Below are positions 10,455-21,864 of a stretch of DNA of 64,000 nucleotides, piece after piece. The translations under genes were made by a program, and so were the position numbers. Position 1 is the first letter of the stretch. Every line of letters begins with the position of its first letter. The notes below the pieces were generated by a model. It saw only the letters and a list, made by a program, of their open reading frames with translations. It searched no databases and was not told the origin of the DNA. Source of the DNA: Symbiodinium natans (taxonomy: Eukaryota > Sar > Dinophyceae > Suessiales > Symbiodiniaceae); NCBI GenBank assembly GCA_905221605.1, contig CAJNDS010002357.1, positions 667,831 to 731,830 of the forward strand. Direction: 5' to 3'.

Positions 10455-10565
10455 ATGCAGCCTCTGCGACTCCTCTGTGCCTTGTGGGCTGCTGCCCACG
10501 GGTACCGTTTTGCGGAGTCCGATGCCCGCGGCGCAAGTGTAGAGCCACGCCTGAAGTTCAGGGCT
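10455..10565 (+). CDS. Possible first exon with signal peptide, unrecognised protein
   Basis: From ATG the frame reads MQPLRLLCALWAAAHG then YRFAESDARG. The N-terminus has a basic residue, a hydrophobic core and small residues, like a secretory signal peptide. The same stretch could instead be an internal exon after acceptor CATGCAG. The frame stays open to 10625. The 3' end is not fixed; GC donors are possible near 10530. Confidence 0.35.
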
Positions 10566-11347
10566 TCGGCCTACTCGTGTACATATGAGTCGTTGTGGTT
10601 TTCTTATCCTAGGGTATTCAGTTGAAAGCCCTAGACCCAACAGCTGAACCTGCAACCTTTGCCAAGCTAAGCCGGGCCCCAACAACCAGCACAGTAAGGC
10701 CGGTGTAGATGCCGTCTTCCCTGAGGGGCCTTTAGGATGTAGGCCCTCTTAGCTTGGTTCAGTGTGGCGAAGACAGGGCTTAAGTAGCAGTTTAGGGTTG
10801 CGGGTAGGTTTAGGCGCACCACGCATGGTGAGTTGTGGCTTACGGTCTTGGCTATATATATATATATATATATACACATCTACTGTGAGTGCTTGGAATG
10901 ATCTTTTAATGGCGGCCAGGATCGAGGTTTTGCTGGGGCTCATCTAGTCTGCCGTAATATGTTCAGTTACGTTGATGAAGAAGAAGCAGGTCGTTGCAAA
11001 CGAAAAAGGCAGCAGTTGGGGCCTTGGGTCGTGTTTGCAATGTTTATTGCTTGTGTTCCGAAGCCACTTGGAGACTGTTTTGTGTTTTGAGGAGGAAGTT
11101 TCTGTAAGAAAGAGGCATGTAGATAGTGCCGACTCAAGAAAGAAAAGAATGTATATATAGAACTCAAGTCGGCAGTGGATTCCGGGAGGGTGGGGTGATA
11201 CCAAGTACATATGAAAGGGGCCTTGCGAATGGGTGGTTCAAGCCAACCGTAAGCCCTAAACCCTCAACCCTATAACCCTAAGGCCCAACCCTATACCTTA
11301 AAGACACCTAAACCCGAGTCCCAACAATCAACCCCAAAACCCCCAAG

Positions 11348-11457
11348 CAACATCTTTGGATCTAAGAACTCCACGGGCTCGAAGCTGTCGATTCGGGCGT
11401 TCACCTGGCGTGGATTCGCCGACTACGCAAAGTTTGATGTGGCGTGGCCTACAGGGG
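11348..11457 (+). CDS. Exon of unrecognised protein (WRGFADYAKFD)
   Basis: Open frame NIFGSKNSTGSKLSIRAFTW then RGFADYAKFDVAWPT with GC-rich third positions, after acceptor CCAAG and a C-rich degenerate array. A GT donor follows near 11458, then TTTAGGG-type sequence. Family not recognised. It is not part of GMP synthase. Confidence 0.55.
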
Positions 11458-12377
11458 GTGTAGTGTAGGCGTTATTAGGGGTTGAGGGTTTAGGGGTGTA
11501 GGGGTTTTCGGGGTGGGTTATTTGGATTCTAGCGTGTAGGGCGATTTTGATCCCTAAACCCGATGCCCTAAAATCGGCCGCAGGGTAGTAAGCTTCGGGT
11601 TTTAGGCTTGCGGGAAAGCGTTGCGGCTCTGGCGCTGTGTAGCAAGGCTTCTTGGATGTCGTCTCTCCGGGTTTGAAAAAACAAGGCCTAGAAGGAAAAG
11701 ACCGAAACTAAATATGGTGAGGGGTCCTGAGTCTTAAGCCGTAAACCTCAACGCGCTTCGGGGGGGGGGGGGGGTAGACTGTATGCGGCTTTCGGTTTGA
11801 AGTACCCATGCTGCTATCTGCATGAAGTCGACCATGAAACCTAGGCTATTCGGTTTGGGGTTAAGACAGTTTAGCGCCTTAGAGTAAATGGGTCATGAGA
11901 CCTTGTTGGATTCATGTGGTCCATAGGGCAAACTCCTTTGTAGCTGTGCCACTTCCCCGAAGCCTCAACCCTGCCCTGAGAAGCTACAGAAGATTTTTTG
12001 GTGTTTTGTTGAAGACTATCGCCATCAGGACTTCTTGATGTCCTTCAGTGAAGGGTCTCCCATATAGTACCACTAAGGCCCAAGTATACGACCCTAAACC
12101 CTAAACCCGAAACCCTAAACCCTAAACCCTAAACCCTAAACCCGAGGGACTTGCAAGCATGGAGAAAAGCCGGGATGTATCTCCAGTGCCGAAAACCAAG
12201 TACTCCCATGGGTACCCCAAAATGTGTTTCTGATTTCGACCTACCCTATAGACCCCAACATGAACAGTCTGCTATAAAATTTAGGGCTTAGGACTCAAGG
12301 CAAGCCTACGCCTGTACCGTTCACTAAACCTACACCCTCCACCCTCGCCCTGAGCCCGAACCCATCAGACTCGTCAG

Positions 12378-12428
12378 GTCAAGGGCACTGGTGAGGTCGC
12401 CGCTGCACCGCAGTTCACGGATCTCTGC
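12378..12428 (+). CDS. Possible exon (VKGTGEVAAAPQFTDL)
   Basis: Open frame after acceptor GTCAG and C-rich heptamers, running into a poly-C tract. A strong GT donor (GTGAGG) inside it at 12391 suggests the true exon may be shorter. Low certainty. Confidence 0.3.
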
Positions 12429-12759
12429 CCCCCCCCCCCCCCCCCCCCCCCCCCTCCATAATAAACGCGGTTTCGGCGCCCCAAAATTACTGGTAGTTTC
12501 AGCGTTCTCGGGTTCAAGGAGCTTTCAGGGGTTTTAGGGTTTCGACTTTTTTGGGGTTCAGGGTTTTGGGGCTTGTAGAGTCTGGGGCTCAGAAGTGTTG
12601 CGTGGGTCAGATGGATGTAGGGTCTGAGCTTGTAGGGATCTCAAGCCCTCAACCCTAAGACCTTTAGGGTTAAGGCTTTCGAGTTTAAGGCTTAGGGTCG
12701 TTGATGGAGAGGTGGGACATCACCTCTTCATTCTGAATCCTTTAGGCGTTTAGGTAAAC

Positions 12760-13080
12760 CAAGAAGCAAGCCAATTTATTTTACTGAGGTAGAGAATGCT
12801 GTGGCTTGTGACACATATGATTTAGAACCGTACAATCAACAAGGAAACACATATTTCCCAAATCATGAATCCTAAACATACACACTAAGCTGGCAGAAGC
12901 TTGAAAGTGTCAGCCACATATACATAAATACGATTCTTATATTTACATTCAATATTCATACCAGGTCTTTTAAGAAGTAAAGAAAATCTAAGAAGAACTA
13001 GACCCTAAAGGTTGCGGGCTCATATAAATATAAATAAATAAACAAACAAATATATATATATATATGTAAATTGTGTTTCA
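12760..13080. other. AT-rich intron sequence without heptamer arrays
   Basis: Base composition is far more AT-rich than the surroundings, with short TA and AAATA runs. No exon, no inverted-repeat element ends and no TTTAGGG units are seen. A partial family A element starts at about 13083. Confidence 0.6.
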
Positions 13081-13905
13081 TATCCCTAAGGGTCCATGTA
13101 CCTCATCATCATATACTTGGGCCCCAGAGTCCCTCTATAGCAGGTCCCTGAAGCCCCCTTACGTCCCCAAAGCATTCAACTCCCCAAAAACCCGAACACC
13201 TTTTGAAAGACCCTGGGTTGAGGGTTTAGGGTTTAGGGATGTTTAGGGTTTAGGGTTTAGGGTTTAGGGTTTAGGGACCCTAAACCCTTAGCCCTTCTCT
13301 CCCGTCTACGCCAAACCATTCCAGCCCAGGCTGTGGAGAAGCCCTTCCTTTCGCTTCCCAACCCCACGCAGCCACTCGGTCTGGGATGGTTAGGGTTTTG
13401 GGTTTTGGGTTTAGGGTTTCGGGTTTAGGGTTTAGAGTTAAGGGTTTAGGGTTTAGGGTTTAGGGTTTTGGGGGGCTTCTCGGTTTGCCAGGGACCGGTC
13501 TAGAGTTTCGGGTTTGAGAGACCAGATGAACCCCAAAAAACATCATCCCTATACTTCAGCCCTGTTCGGGTATATATACATATATATATATATATATATC
13601 TATGGATTACGTAGATCATGAATCCTTTCAGTGTTCATTTAGTCCCCCAAGGTATGCCCTAAGGGCCCAAGACCGCAAACAATAAGGCCTTTTGGGCCCC
13701 GAAACTCAGATGAAAAGCCTCAAATACTGGGGTCGCGGGCCCTTAGATATGGGAACATAATTAGAATGAAACGTAGAAGGAATAGAACCAGGAATACTCC
13801 TCAAACTATGTATAAAGGGATCCTTAATATGAGTGAAGCAGAATTCCTTCATGAAGGGGTGTTGGTCTCGTTGCATCGCGCATCTTGCCTTCGCCCTTGT
13901 CCAAG

Positions 13906-14005
13906 GAACAACCCGTGCAAGCTGCTTGTGCACAAGGACGCGGTGCACAAACTCATCCAGCCCTCCTCGGTGGGAAACCCGGACTTTTGTTGTTGCAATC
14001 TCCTT
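13906..14005 (+). CDS. Exon of unrecognised protein (NNPCKLLVHKDAV)
   Basis: Reads NNPCKLLVHKDAVHKLI then QPSSVGNPDFCCCNLL, after acceptor TCCAAG, with a GT donor (GTGCGT). Cys-containing. Family not recognised. Confidence 0.45.
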
Positions 14006-14607
14006 GTGCGTTTTATAGGCCCGAAGTCCTGAGCTCTTTTAGGTTTGGGGTATGGGGCTGGTTCTGGTGGTACATGTTCCTTTCATTTGTAGCGTTTGGG
14101 TTTCAGCAGCTGGGATAGTTGGGACCACGGTGTAGCTTTGGGTACACGGGTTCAGGCTGACAGGGCTCAGAGTGGGTTAGACCCTTAGGGCAGTTGCATG
14201 GCCCCTTAATATGGTCCCTTAGCTTCTTTAAAGGGTTCGGATGTACGGGCCCTTGGGTTGTATAGAAGGGGTCCCCTTTTGAGGGCCCATATGAAGGGAC
14301 CCTGTAACTACCCCAAGATAGACAAGGGCTTGTACAGGTCTTTCGAGGGTTTAGGGTTTAGGGTTCAGGGATGGAGTTTAGGGTTTGGGGTCTCCTATGG
14401 ACAATGTTGTTGGGGCCACAGCGGTTGACAGATGGAGCTGTAACCCGTCGAGCCTGACGCCGCTGAGCTTTTTCCGCCCCTGGAACCCCTAAACCCTGAA
14501 CCCTAAATCCTAAACCCTAAACCCTAAACCCTGAACCCTAGTTAAACCCTCAACCCTAAACCCTAAACCCTAAACCCCAAACCCTAAACCTGAAGCGTTA
14601 AGCCCGA

Positions 14608-14713
14608 GGCTCCATGTACCTGAATACGAAGACTGGGCTTGAAGGCACTTCCTATGTAGTTTCTTTGGGGCCCAAGTATGTAATGTTGAGGTGCATGGAC
14701 CCCTTAGGGGTAG
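14608..14713. repeat. Inverted-repeat element, family A
   Basis: Ends CTCCATGTACCT and GGTGCATGGACC. The inner blocks GCACTTCCTATGTAG and GGGGCCCAAGTAT are shared with the other family A copies. Flanked by CCCTAAA-type units on both sides. Confidence 0.75.
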
Positions 14714-14792
14714 ATCCGAACCCTGAACCCTGAACCCTAAACCCTAAGCCCTAAACCCTAAATCCTAAACCCCAAGCTCTAAACCTTTGCAG

Positions 14793-14842
14793 ACGGTCAA
14801 GAAGCACCTGGTCGCCATGATCAAAGCCTCTCAGCACCGAAA
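14793..14842 (+). CDS. Exon of unrecognised protein (TVKKHLVAMIKASQHR)
   Basis: Follows acceptor TTTGCAG and a C-rich array. Reads TVKKHLVAMIKASQHR. GT donor (GTTTGC), then a TTTAGGG array at 14877. Basic, helix-like, no family recognised. Confidence 0.5.
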
Positions 14843-16224
14843 GTTTGCCTTATGAACATGAGAAATACACTTACGTAGGGTTTAGGGTTTAGGGTTTAGC
14901 GTTTAGGGTCTAGGGTCTAGGATCTAGGGTCTAGGGTCTAGGGTTTAGGGTAGAGACGACCCGACAACAGAGGGACCTTGTTCAAGTTTAACATTTAGCT
15001 TGGGGCTCAGGGTTTGGGCAATGTGTTGAAAACATCAAGCGTAAGGGTCCCATGTTGGTAAGAATTGCCTGTTTTTGAGGGCCTCTTACGCCACGGTCCA
15101 TCCCTTGAATCATTCAGAGGGCCTTGAGAAGCATGTGATGGCTTCAGGTTTGGGGTTTTGGGAGTCTCACTTCCCTGAGGCCCACAAAGAACCCGAAATC
15201 ACCAAACCTAAGCCCGAAAGGCGAACAAAACCACTGGACCTAGTCCCGAAGAAGCCCGAGACCCAAAACCAGAAAAACCCTAAATCCGAAACCGGAAACC
15301 CTAAATCCGAAATCCGAAACCCTACCCCCAAACCCAAAACTTAGTCATAGTTGGGTAGCATTTAAAAATTTTAAGGGTACTTAAACCCAATAAAGATTTA
15401 AACAAAAAACACATTTTTTCAATATTATCCCAACCATGAACTAGAAAAGAGGGAGGTCTGAGTGCTTCTAGCTTTACGTGGCTTAGGCGGCTTCAGGGCC
15501 CTTTCGGCGCATGGGATCCCGAGCCCAAAAGGTTTTAGGGTTTGGGTGTTAAGGGTTTTAGGGTTTAGGCGGTTAAGGGTTTAGGGTTTAGGTTGACCAA
15601 ATCCCAGATCCTAAACCCCACACCCTAAACCCTCACCACCAAGCCTTTTTCCTGGGTGGTCCAGAAACCGTACCATCATGAGTCTTTCTACGTGACAGGA
15701 ACTCTCTTGGCAAGGAACCCACCCTCGGGACCCCAACCGCCTGTCTAACCTTCCGGAATCTCCTAAAAGAGCCTTGAAAGCCTACTTGTGCCACTAAAGT
15801 TTAGGGTGTTCGCGGCCATGCACAGCAAGTCACGGTTCAAGACATTCAAGACAAGGGAGTGAGTTTCAATCTCGTGGGGGTAGCCTTTTTTGGGAGGTTC
15901 CTTCAAAAAAGGAATGCCGCATGTTGATGAAAATTGGGGGTCGGCGGATCGCAAATTCAATTCAAAATCTTGTTGGATATATGTGTGCCGGGATTGCAGG
16001 CACAAGATACAGTAGGAGCCTCACGAAACAATTTGTCCATGTCATCCCGCTACACCTCACTCAACGGGGGAATTCTAATTCGATTCCTATAACCCTCGAC
16101 TCGAAACCCTAAAACCACTTAAGCACCTCTTGTACCTACAGGCTGCTCTAGGTACCCTAAACCCTTATCCCTGAACCCTAAACCCCAAACCCGAAACCCT
16201 AAACCCTAAACCCTAGTGCCCAAG

Positions 16225-16284
16225 GCCGCCCTGGTCCAGATTTGCAAGTTGACCTTCGCGAAGCCACACGCCACCCGACGCACG
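16225..16284 (+). CDS. Exon of unrecognised protein (AALVQICKLTFAK)
   Basis: Exactly 20 codons: AALVQICKLTFAKPHATRRT, with 17 of 20 codons ending in G or C. Acceptor CAAG, GT donor (GTCGGG), phase 0. It joins in frame to the exon at 17307. Confidence 0.6.
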
Positions 16285-16861
16285 GTCGGGCTTGCTTCTG
16301 GTGTTGGAGCCTTGAAAGCTCTCGGATCTGAAGAACCTAAACCCTAAACCCTAAAGCCTAAACCCTAAACCCTAAACCCTAAACGCTAAGCCCTAAACCC
16401 TAAACCCTAAACCCTAAACCCTAAACCCCAAACCCCAAACCCCAAACCCCAGAACCCTAAACCCTAAAGCCTAAACCCTAAACCCTAAACCCTACACCTA
16501 CACCCTATAAACCCTAAACCCTATAAACCCTAAACCTTAGTTCCTAGCACACCACAAGCCACAAAAAGGGAGGAGCTTTAAGGTGTTGGGGCTTGGCTTC
16601 TTGGAGGGTTTTGGGTATTCCGAGCTCTTTGGGTTAAGTGTCGGGAGTCTGAATTAAGGTTTAGGGTTTAGGGTTTAGGGTCGTAGGGATGAAGGTCCCC
16701 TAAACCATAAGCACTACTGACTGCATGTATCTGCTATTTTGCTGTAGCCTCTGTTCGTTGTTGTTGGTGAAGGCGGGGCCGCTAAAAAACAGGTTATTGG
16801 GTTTAGGGTCAAGAGCGGACAGCGAACTTCAAGGTTCTGTGTGTAGTTCGACTCTGATCTC

Positions 16862-16985
16862 AATATGAAGCAGGGTTTATATTACCGTTTTTGGTGAGTG
16901 TATATAAGGTTCCTTGTTAAATTTGGTGAGTGTATATACCTGGTGTCCTTTTGGGGGTACAAGAAATATAAACCCTACTTCATAT
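16862..16985. repeat. Family J repeat (GGGTTTATATT...TATAAACCCT)
   Basis: Starts GCAGGGTTTATATTAC and ends AAATATAAACCCTACTTC, imperfect inverted ends, with an internal duplicated GGTGAGTGTATATA. A second copy at 42045-42225 has heptamer-type sequence inserted near its left end. Confidence 0.75.
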
Positions 16986-17306
16986 GAACCAGCCGCAAAC
17001 CTGAAACTCTCTTACTTGTACTACGGCGCCAGACCACCCTTCATAGGCTCCAACCCAAGACGCCAAGCCCTTGTGGGTTTAGGGTTTAGGGTTTAGGGTT
17101 TAGGGTTTAGGGTTTAGGTTTTTTGACCCGCAAATCTCTAAACCCCCAGCCCCGCCCGAACCACCCAGAAAGCTGTAAACCCGAAACCTTCCACCGACAA
17201 ACTCGACGAGCCAAACCTGGAACCCTAAACCCTCAACCCTAAACCGTAAACCCTCAGCCCTAAGCCCTAAGCCCTAAGCCCTAAACCCTATAAAACCCTA
17301 CACGAG

Positions 17307-17385
17307 GCGCGCATCTACCACTCGATTACGCTGAAGCGCTGCGCGGCCCTCGAGTTGGGTGAAGACCCCCGTCGCCGCAAATTTT
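17307..17385 (+). CDS. Exon of unrecognised protein (ARIYHSITLKRCAALELG)
   Basis: Reads ARIYHSITLKRCAALELG then EDPRRRKF with GC-rich third positions. Acceptor ACGAG directly after CCCTATAAAACCCTA. GT donor (GTGGTT), then TTTAGGG / TTTCGGG units. Phase 0 on the 5' side, matching the exon at 16225. Confidence 0.6.
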
Positions 17386-17705
17386 GTGGTTGCCTTTTCG
17401 TTGGGGTTTAGGGTTTCGGGTTTCGGGTTTAGGGTAGTTAGGGTTTGGGGTTTGGGGTTCAGGGGGCTAGGTTCATTTTTGGGGGGTGAGGGGTGGGGTA
17501 TTTTAAGGCATGCGTTTGGGTGTTTTTTGGTTTGGGGATTAAAGTCTGGCTTTCTGGAATTAAACATTGCGTTGTTAGGAGCCCCTTGGGAAGGATTAGG
17601 GGTTGACGGTTGGGGCCGAGGGCTTTGGCAGTTGCAGGTCATTTACATGAATTTGTTGGTTCTTTCAAGGTGGTACTTCAAAGCAGGTTTAGGGTGTAGT
17701 TAGGG

Positions 17706-17808
17706 GACCCTAAACCCTAAACCCTAAACCCTAAACCCTAAACCCTAAACCCTAAACCCTAAACCCTAAACCCTAAACCCTAAACCCTAAACCCTAAACC
17801 CTAAACCC
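17706..17808 (-). repeat. Perfect (CCCTAAA)n array
   Basis: About 15 perfect units. With the G-rich units at 17403-17450 it makes the intron 17386-17933 a telomere-type inverted repeat. Confidence 0.96.
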
Positions 17809-17933
17809 TTCATAGGGTTTGGGGTTGCTTTGAAGGTCAATGAACACCAATCATCCCAGGAAACTAGGTTCCTAACCCTAAACCCTAAACCCTAAACCCA
17901 ACCCTAAACCCTAAACAGTGTTACCGTACCCAG

Positions 17934-18008
17934 GAAGCCGGGCGAATGAAGGCATTGAGTTCGACGGTGCAGGATGAGGAGCTTGAGAAGGACCCGTTGC
18001 GAGATCAG
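17934..18008 (+). CDS. Exon of unrecognised acidic protein (EAGRMKALSSTVQDEELEKD)
   Basis: 25 codons, charged and likely disordered or helical, after acceptor CCCAG. GC donor (GCTCTT), then TTTAGGG-type units at 18018. An alternative frame (ANEGIEFDG) with a GT donor is shorter. Confidence 0.5.
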
Positions 18009-18870
18009 GCTCTTCCTTAGGGTCTAGGGTTCAGGGTTAGGGTTTTGGGTTTGGGGTTTGAGGTTTAAGGTTTAGGGTTTGGGTTTGGGGTTTGGGGTTA
18101 GGGTTTTGAAGCCCTAAACGCTGAACGAAGTGGAGCCCAAGTTAATTCATCCTCGCCCGTGAAATCGCCACTCCCTGACACAGCCTCCGAGACACCAGTT
18201 CCGGAAGCCCAAGCAACTCAAGAAAGGCACACGTTGAGAGTTTGGGGTTCCGGGTTGGTAGTTTAGGTTTTAGGGTTTAGGGTTCCGGGTTCAACCCTGG
18301 TTTAGGGTTAAGATCGTTTCGGGAACGAGACGAGAGCGCCTCACGTCAAGGGCATTGGGAATTCTCCGATGAGAGGACCCTAGCCCTAAACCCAGAAACC
18401 CTAAACCTTACACCCCAAACCCTAAACCCTAAACCCCCAATGCATGTAGCAGCTCCCCGAATCGAACTTTTGCTTGACCCTAGCCAAAAACCGCAAACCT
18501 TGCGCCTTACGCCTTGGGATGTTCCTTAGGCTTTAGGGTACAGGGATGTCCCCAGTCCTTAATAGGGGTTCTAGTAGGGGGTACTCGAATCCCTATTAAA
18601 GATTGGTCGTAGAAGGGGGCCGTATTCGGGGTTCCGAACAGCGGTGCCCTTTTTGAGGGCCCCTTTAAGAGGATTCTAGTCCATTTGGGTATTAATGGCG
18701 GCACCCCTAGACGGGACCCTAGATAGAAGGGACCCTGTATATATACCTTGTCTAGTCCATATAAACCTAAGTAGCCCCTAAATAACCCCTCAAGAACCCC
18801 TACGGTCCCTGAGAAGGGTCCCTCCTTTAGTCCCTTGATGATCCCCTGAATCCGCCCACCTTCCTTTCAG

Positions 18871-18912
18871 GAGCACCACGACGAGGTAGACGACGCAGAC
18901 AATGAGGAGGAG
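18871..18912 (+). CDS. Exon of unrecognised acidic protein (EHHDEVDDADNEEE)
   Basis: 14 codons of almost purely acidic residues after a textbook acceptor (TTCCTTTCAG). GC donor (GCCGGG). Probably the same gene as the flanking acidic exons. Confidence 0.5.
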
Positions 18913-18999
18913 GCCGGGGTTAGGGATCCTACCCCACCTTATGGTTTCCAGCACCTAGCTTCATACATAAGAGATAGAAATTTTGAACCAGAGAGCGAG

Positions 19000-19050
19000 C
19001 GAGAGAGAGAGAGAGAGAGAGAGAGCGGGAGAGAGAGAGAGAGAGAGACC
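19000..19050 (+). repeat. (GA)n microsatellite
   Basis: GAGAGA run with scattered C and G, just downstream of the acidic exon. The next stretch to 19385 is C-rich degenerate heptamers then a TTTAGGG array at 19320-19370. Confidence 0.9.
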
Positions 19051-19402
19051 TCAAGCTCGGGATGTCCAAAACGCTTTCCAACAGGCTACACCCCTAAACC
19101 CCTCAACTCCTAATCCCCTAAACCCTAAGCCGTAGCCACAAACCCCTAATCCCGAAAACCCCTCAGCCCAGAACTGGATGCACCAGTACTACGCTCTTGC
19201 CAAGACCCCCCCCCCCTCCCCCGACAAACAAAGAGCAACGGTGAGACAAATCAAGAATGAGTTTAGAGTTTAGGGCTTAGGGTTTAGGGTTTGAGTTAAG
19301 GGTTAAGGGTTCAGGGTTTTGGGTTTAGGGTTTAGGGTTTAGGGTTTAGGGTTTAGGGTTTAGGGTTTAGAGAACCATCTTAAGCCCCCCTGAGAAGCGC
19401 AG

Positions 19403-19450
19403 GAGACTCTCAAGGCCGACGGGGATGGAGACGCCGTCGGAGCTCTGCAG
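19403..19450 (+). CDS. Exon of unrecognised acidic protein (ETLKADGDGDAVGALQ)
   Basis: 16 codons, acceptor CGCAG, GC donor (GCGCCC) running straight into CCCTAAA units. DADGDGD-like spacing superficially resembles an EF-hand loop, but the exon is too short to claim one. Confidence 0.5.
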
Positions 19451-19935
19451 GCGCCCCTAAACCCTAAACCCTAAGCCCTAAGCCCTAAACCCATTCTTGA
19501 TTTGTTGTGGGCTGCAAAGTTTGGGTTCAGGGCCGATCGGAGCGTTTCAGAGTTGAGGGATTTATGTGTTGAAGGCCCCTGAAGCACAAAAGCCCCGATG
19601 TCACATCCCCTAGTTACCCTACACCCCTAAAACCCCAAACCCCTAAAGCCCTAAGCCCTCCAACTCCTACAGGCCTAAAACCCTAAACCCTAAAACCCCA
19701 GACCCCTGAACCACTAAACCCCTAAACCCCTAGACATCTCAAGCCCTAAGGCCCCGAAACCCCTAAAACTCTACCAGCTGAACCACTAAACCCCTAGACC
19801 CCTAAAACCCTATATCAAGCCCTAAACACCTAAACCCTTTAAACCCTAAACCCTCGAACTTTTGCTCTAAGCCCTAAGCTCTAAACCCTAACCCTAAACC
19901 CTAAACCCTGAACCCCTAGACCTTAAACCCCTCAC

Positions 19936-20034
19936 CCTAAACCCTAAACCCTAAACCCTAAACCCTAAACCCTAAACCCCTAACCCTAAACCCTAAACCC
20001 TAAACCCTAAACCCTAAACCCTAAACCCTAAACC
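19936..20034 (-). repeat. (CCCTAAA)n array
   Basis: About 14 units with one CCCCTAA slip. 19600-19935 is degenerate CCCTAAA/CCCCTAA sequence with no exon seen. Confidence 0.95.
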
Positions 20035-20070
20035 ACCCTCAGCATGCTCTGGGCTTTAGGGTCTTATCAG

Positions 20071-20120
20071 GACAGCATGTCCTCGGCCGTGACCTCGCCC
20101 GGCAGCTCAGAAGTTCTGAG
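20071..20120 (+). CDS. Exon of unrecognised Ser-rich protein (DSMSSAVTSPGSSEVL)
   Basis: Acceptor TATCAG. Ends CTGAG with the donor GTTTAGGG, which is the first repeat unit of the following array. Phase 2, giving an Arg codon with the next exon. Confidence 0.55.
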
Positions 20121-20122
20121 GT

Positions 20123-20190
20123 TTAGGGTTCTCAGGGTTTAGGGTTTAGGGTTTAGGGTTTAGGGTTTAGGGTTTAGGGTTTAGGGTTTA
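20123..20190 (+). repeat. (TTTAGGG)n array abutting a splice donor
   Basis: Nine units starting within three bases of the exon end, so the repeat supplies the GT donor. 20280-20520 continues with degenerate units. Confidence 0.93.
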
Positions 20191-20554
20191 GGGCGAGGGT
20201 GTCAGTGTTCTTGCGTTCACTATAGTTATGATTGCTATTTGCAGTTTTTGCCGCTAACATTGCTATTGCTATTTTTGGTGGTAGGAGGGTTTAGGGTTTG
20301 GGGTATTTTAAGGGTTTAGGGCTTAGGGGTTTTTAGGGTTGATGGTTTTTTGGGTTTAGGGCTGGGTTAGGGTTAAAGTTTTTTTCAGGGATTAGGGTTT
20401 CTTTTTGGGTTTAGGGATTAGGGTATTTTAGGGCTTAGGCTTAGAGTTTAGTAGGGTTTAGGGTGTAGGGTTTCGGGTTTAGTGCTTCGGGTGTAGGGTT
20501 TAGGGACTCAGGGTTTCGGGTACAGCTGTGAGGCGACGAAGCAAGGGTTGGACA

Positions 20555-20691
20555 GGGCCCTGTCAACCGCGGCGCGCAACTCCGAATCGCGGAGCAGAAG
20601 GCCAGTGCTCTTCGAGCCCGACTTCTGCAGGCCCAGATTCGGCGACGCAAGCTGCACGAGCTCAGAGAGGCACAGCGACGAGGCCCGCCCG
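20555..20691 (+). CDS. Exon of unrecognised Ser/Arg-rich protein
   Basis: Two frames are open over 137 nt. The frame continuing from the exon at 20071 (ALSTAARNSESRSRRPVLFE ... SERHSDEARP) has about 84% G/C third positions. The other (RIAEQKASALRARLLQAQ, coiled-coil-like) has about 65%. I prefer the first. Acceptor GGACAG, canonical donor GTGAGT. Confidence 0.5.
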
Positions 20692-20729
20692 TGAGTAAGG
20701 TGTTTTTTCCCCGTGTTCTGGCAGAAGTT

Positions 20730-20823
20730 CTCCAGACTGCTTCTCCGACTACGACGTTTGTCGATCGGACGAGAACTTATGCACGATGTTGCCGCCCAGA
20801 AACAACGCCTTTCCGATAAGTAT
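20730..20823 (+). CDS. Exon of unrecognised protein (SSPDCFSDYDVCRSDENL)
   Basis: Only about 38 bp after the previous donor, after acceptor TGGCAG, so the intervening intron would be very short (or the two pieces are alternatives). Preferred frame reads SSPDCFSDYDVCRSDENLC; the other frame (ELMHDVAAQKQRLSDK) has fewer G/C third positions. Confidence 0.4.
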
Positions 20824-21740
20824 ATGCCTAAGCCCTCAACCCTTAACCTTCAACCCTAGACTTTGTTGTCGTGGCTGGGGGGGGGGGTGGAGGGGGGAGT
20901 TCCCAGACTGTTCGAGAATGCCTACACCCTAAACCCGAAACCCGAAACCACATATAAGATGCCTGTAGGCTAGGGTTTGGGGTTCGAGGGTTGATCCCGC
21001 TTACGGCACTACCCCCTACACCAAACGCCCTATAACCAAACCTCAAACCCCAAGGCCTGAAGACCCCAAACCCTGGTCCCTAAACTCTGAACCCTCAAAC
21101 CTAAGCCATTAACCCTTACTACTGTTAGAGCTAGACACACTCACCTCGTCCTCCACATGCGCATGTATGCAGACATCGCTACTTCCAGCAACTGAGACAA
21201 GGTTTCGTGCAGGCCACTCTGCCCCTATGACGAGCTTGGCAGGTCCCTGCTGAACCCCACACTCTGAACCCTAAACCCCGGGCCCTTGACCCTTACTAAG
21301 TCCGACACCGTATAAACCCTGCAATTTGGGATGTTCCTCCTTATCCTGACACCTGGATAGGGATTATAGCACCCCTATTAGAATGCCTATGATATAAGGA
21401 CTGTTAGTAGAAGGGGGGAAAATCCCAACCCTAAACCCTAAACCCTAAACCCTATAAGCCCTTAAATATCTTTCCTTGGAGCTGCCATGTTAGAGAGGTA
21501 CTCCTGCCTCGCGATGGAGGGGCCTGAGTTGCCACTCGGCTTCGAAGTGGGGGTTTAGGGTTCAGGGTTTAGGGTTTAGGGTTTAGGGTTTAGGGTGTAG
21601 GGTTTAGGGTTTAGGGTTTGCGGTTTGCGGTTTAGGGTTGTACGCTGTTTCGGCGTTCCGCCAGCGAATCACAGACTTTTTGGTGAGCATGGCCACGCAG
21701 TTGCGTTCATAGTCTCCTGAATTTGGACTTGATTCTTGAC

Positions 21741-21864
21741 AACCCTAAACCCTAAACCCTAAACCCTAAACCCTAAACCCTAAACCCTAAACCCTAAACC
21801 CTAAACCCTAAACCCTAAACCCTAAACCCTAAACCCTAAACCCTAAACCCTAAACCCTAAACCG
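21741..21864 (-). repeat. Perfect (CCCTAAA)n array
   Basis: About 17 units. A G-rich array lies at 21545-21620. The piece between them (21630-21740) has a possible exon frame (AVSAFRQRITDFL) with a GTGAGC donor, not annotated separately. Confidence 0.95.

Noticed and set aside
10344-10685. Minus-strand 113-codon reading frame
   Set aside because: All supported exons are on +, and this frame runs through heptamer-free DNA with no splice or motif support.
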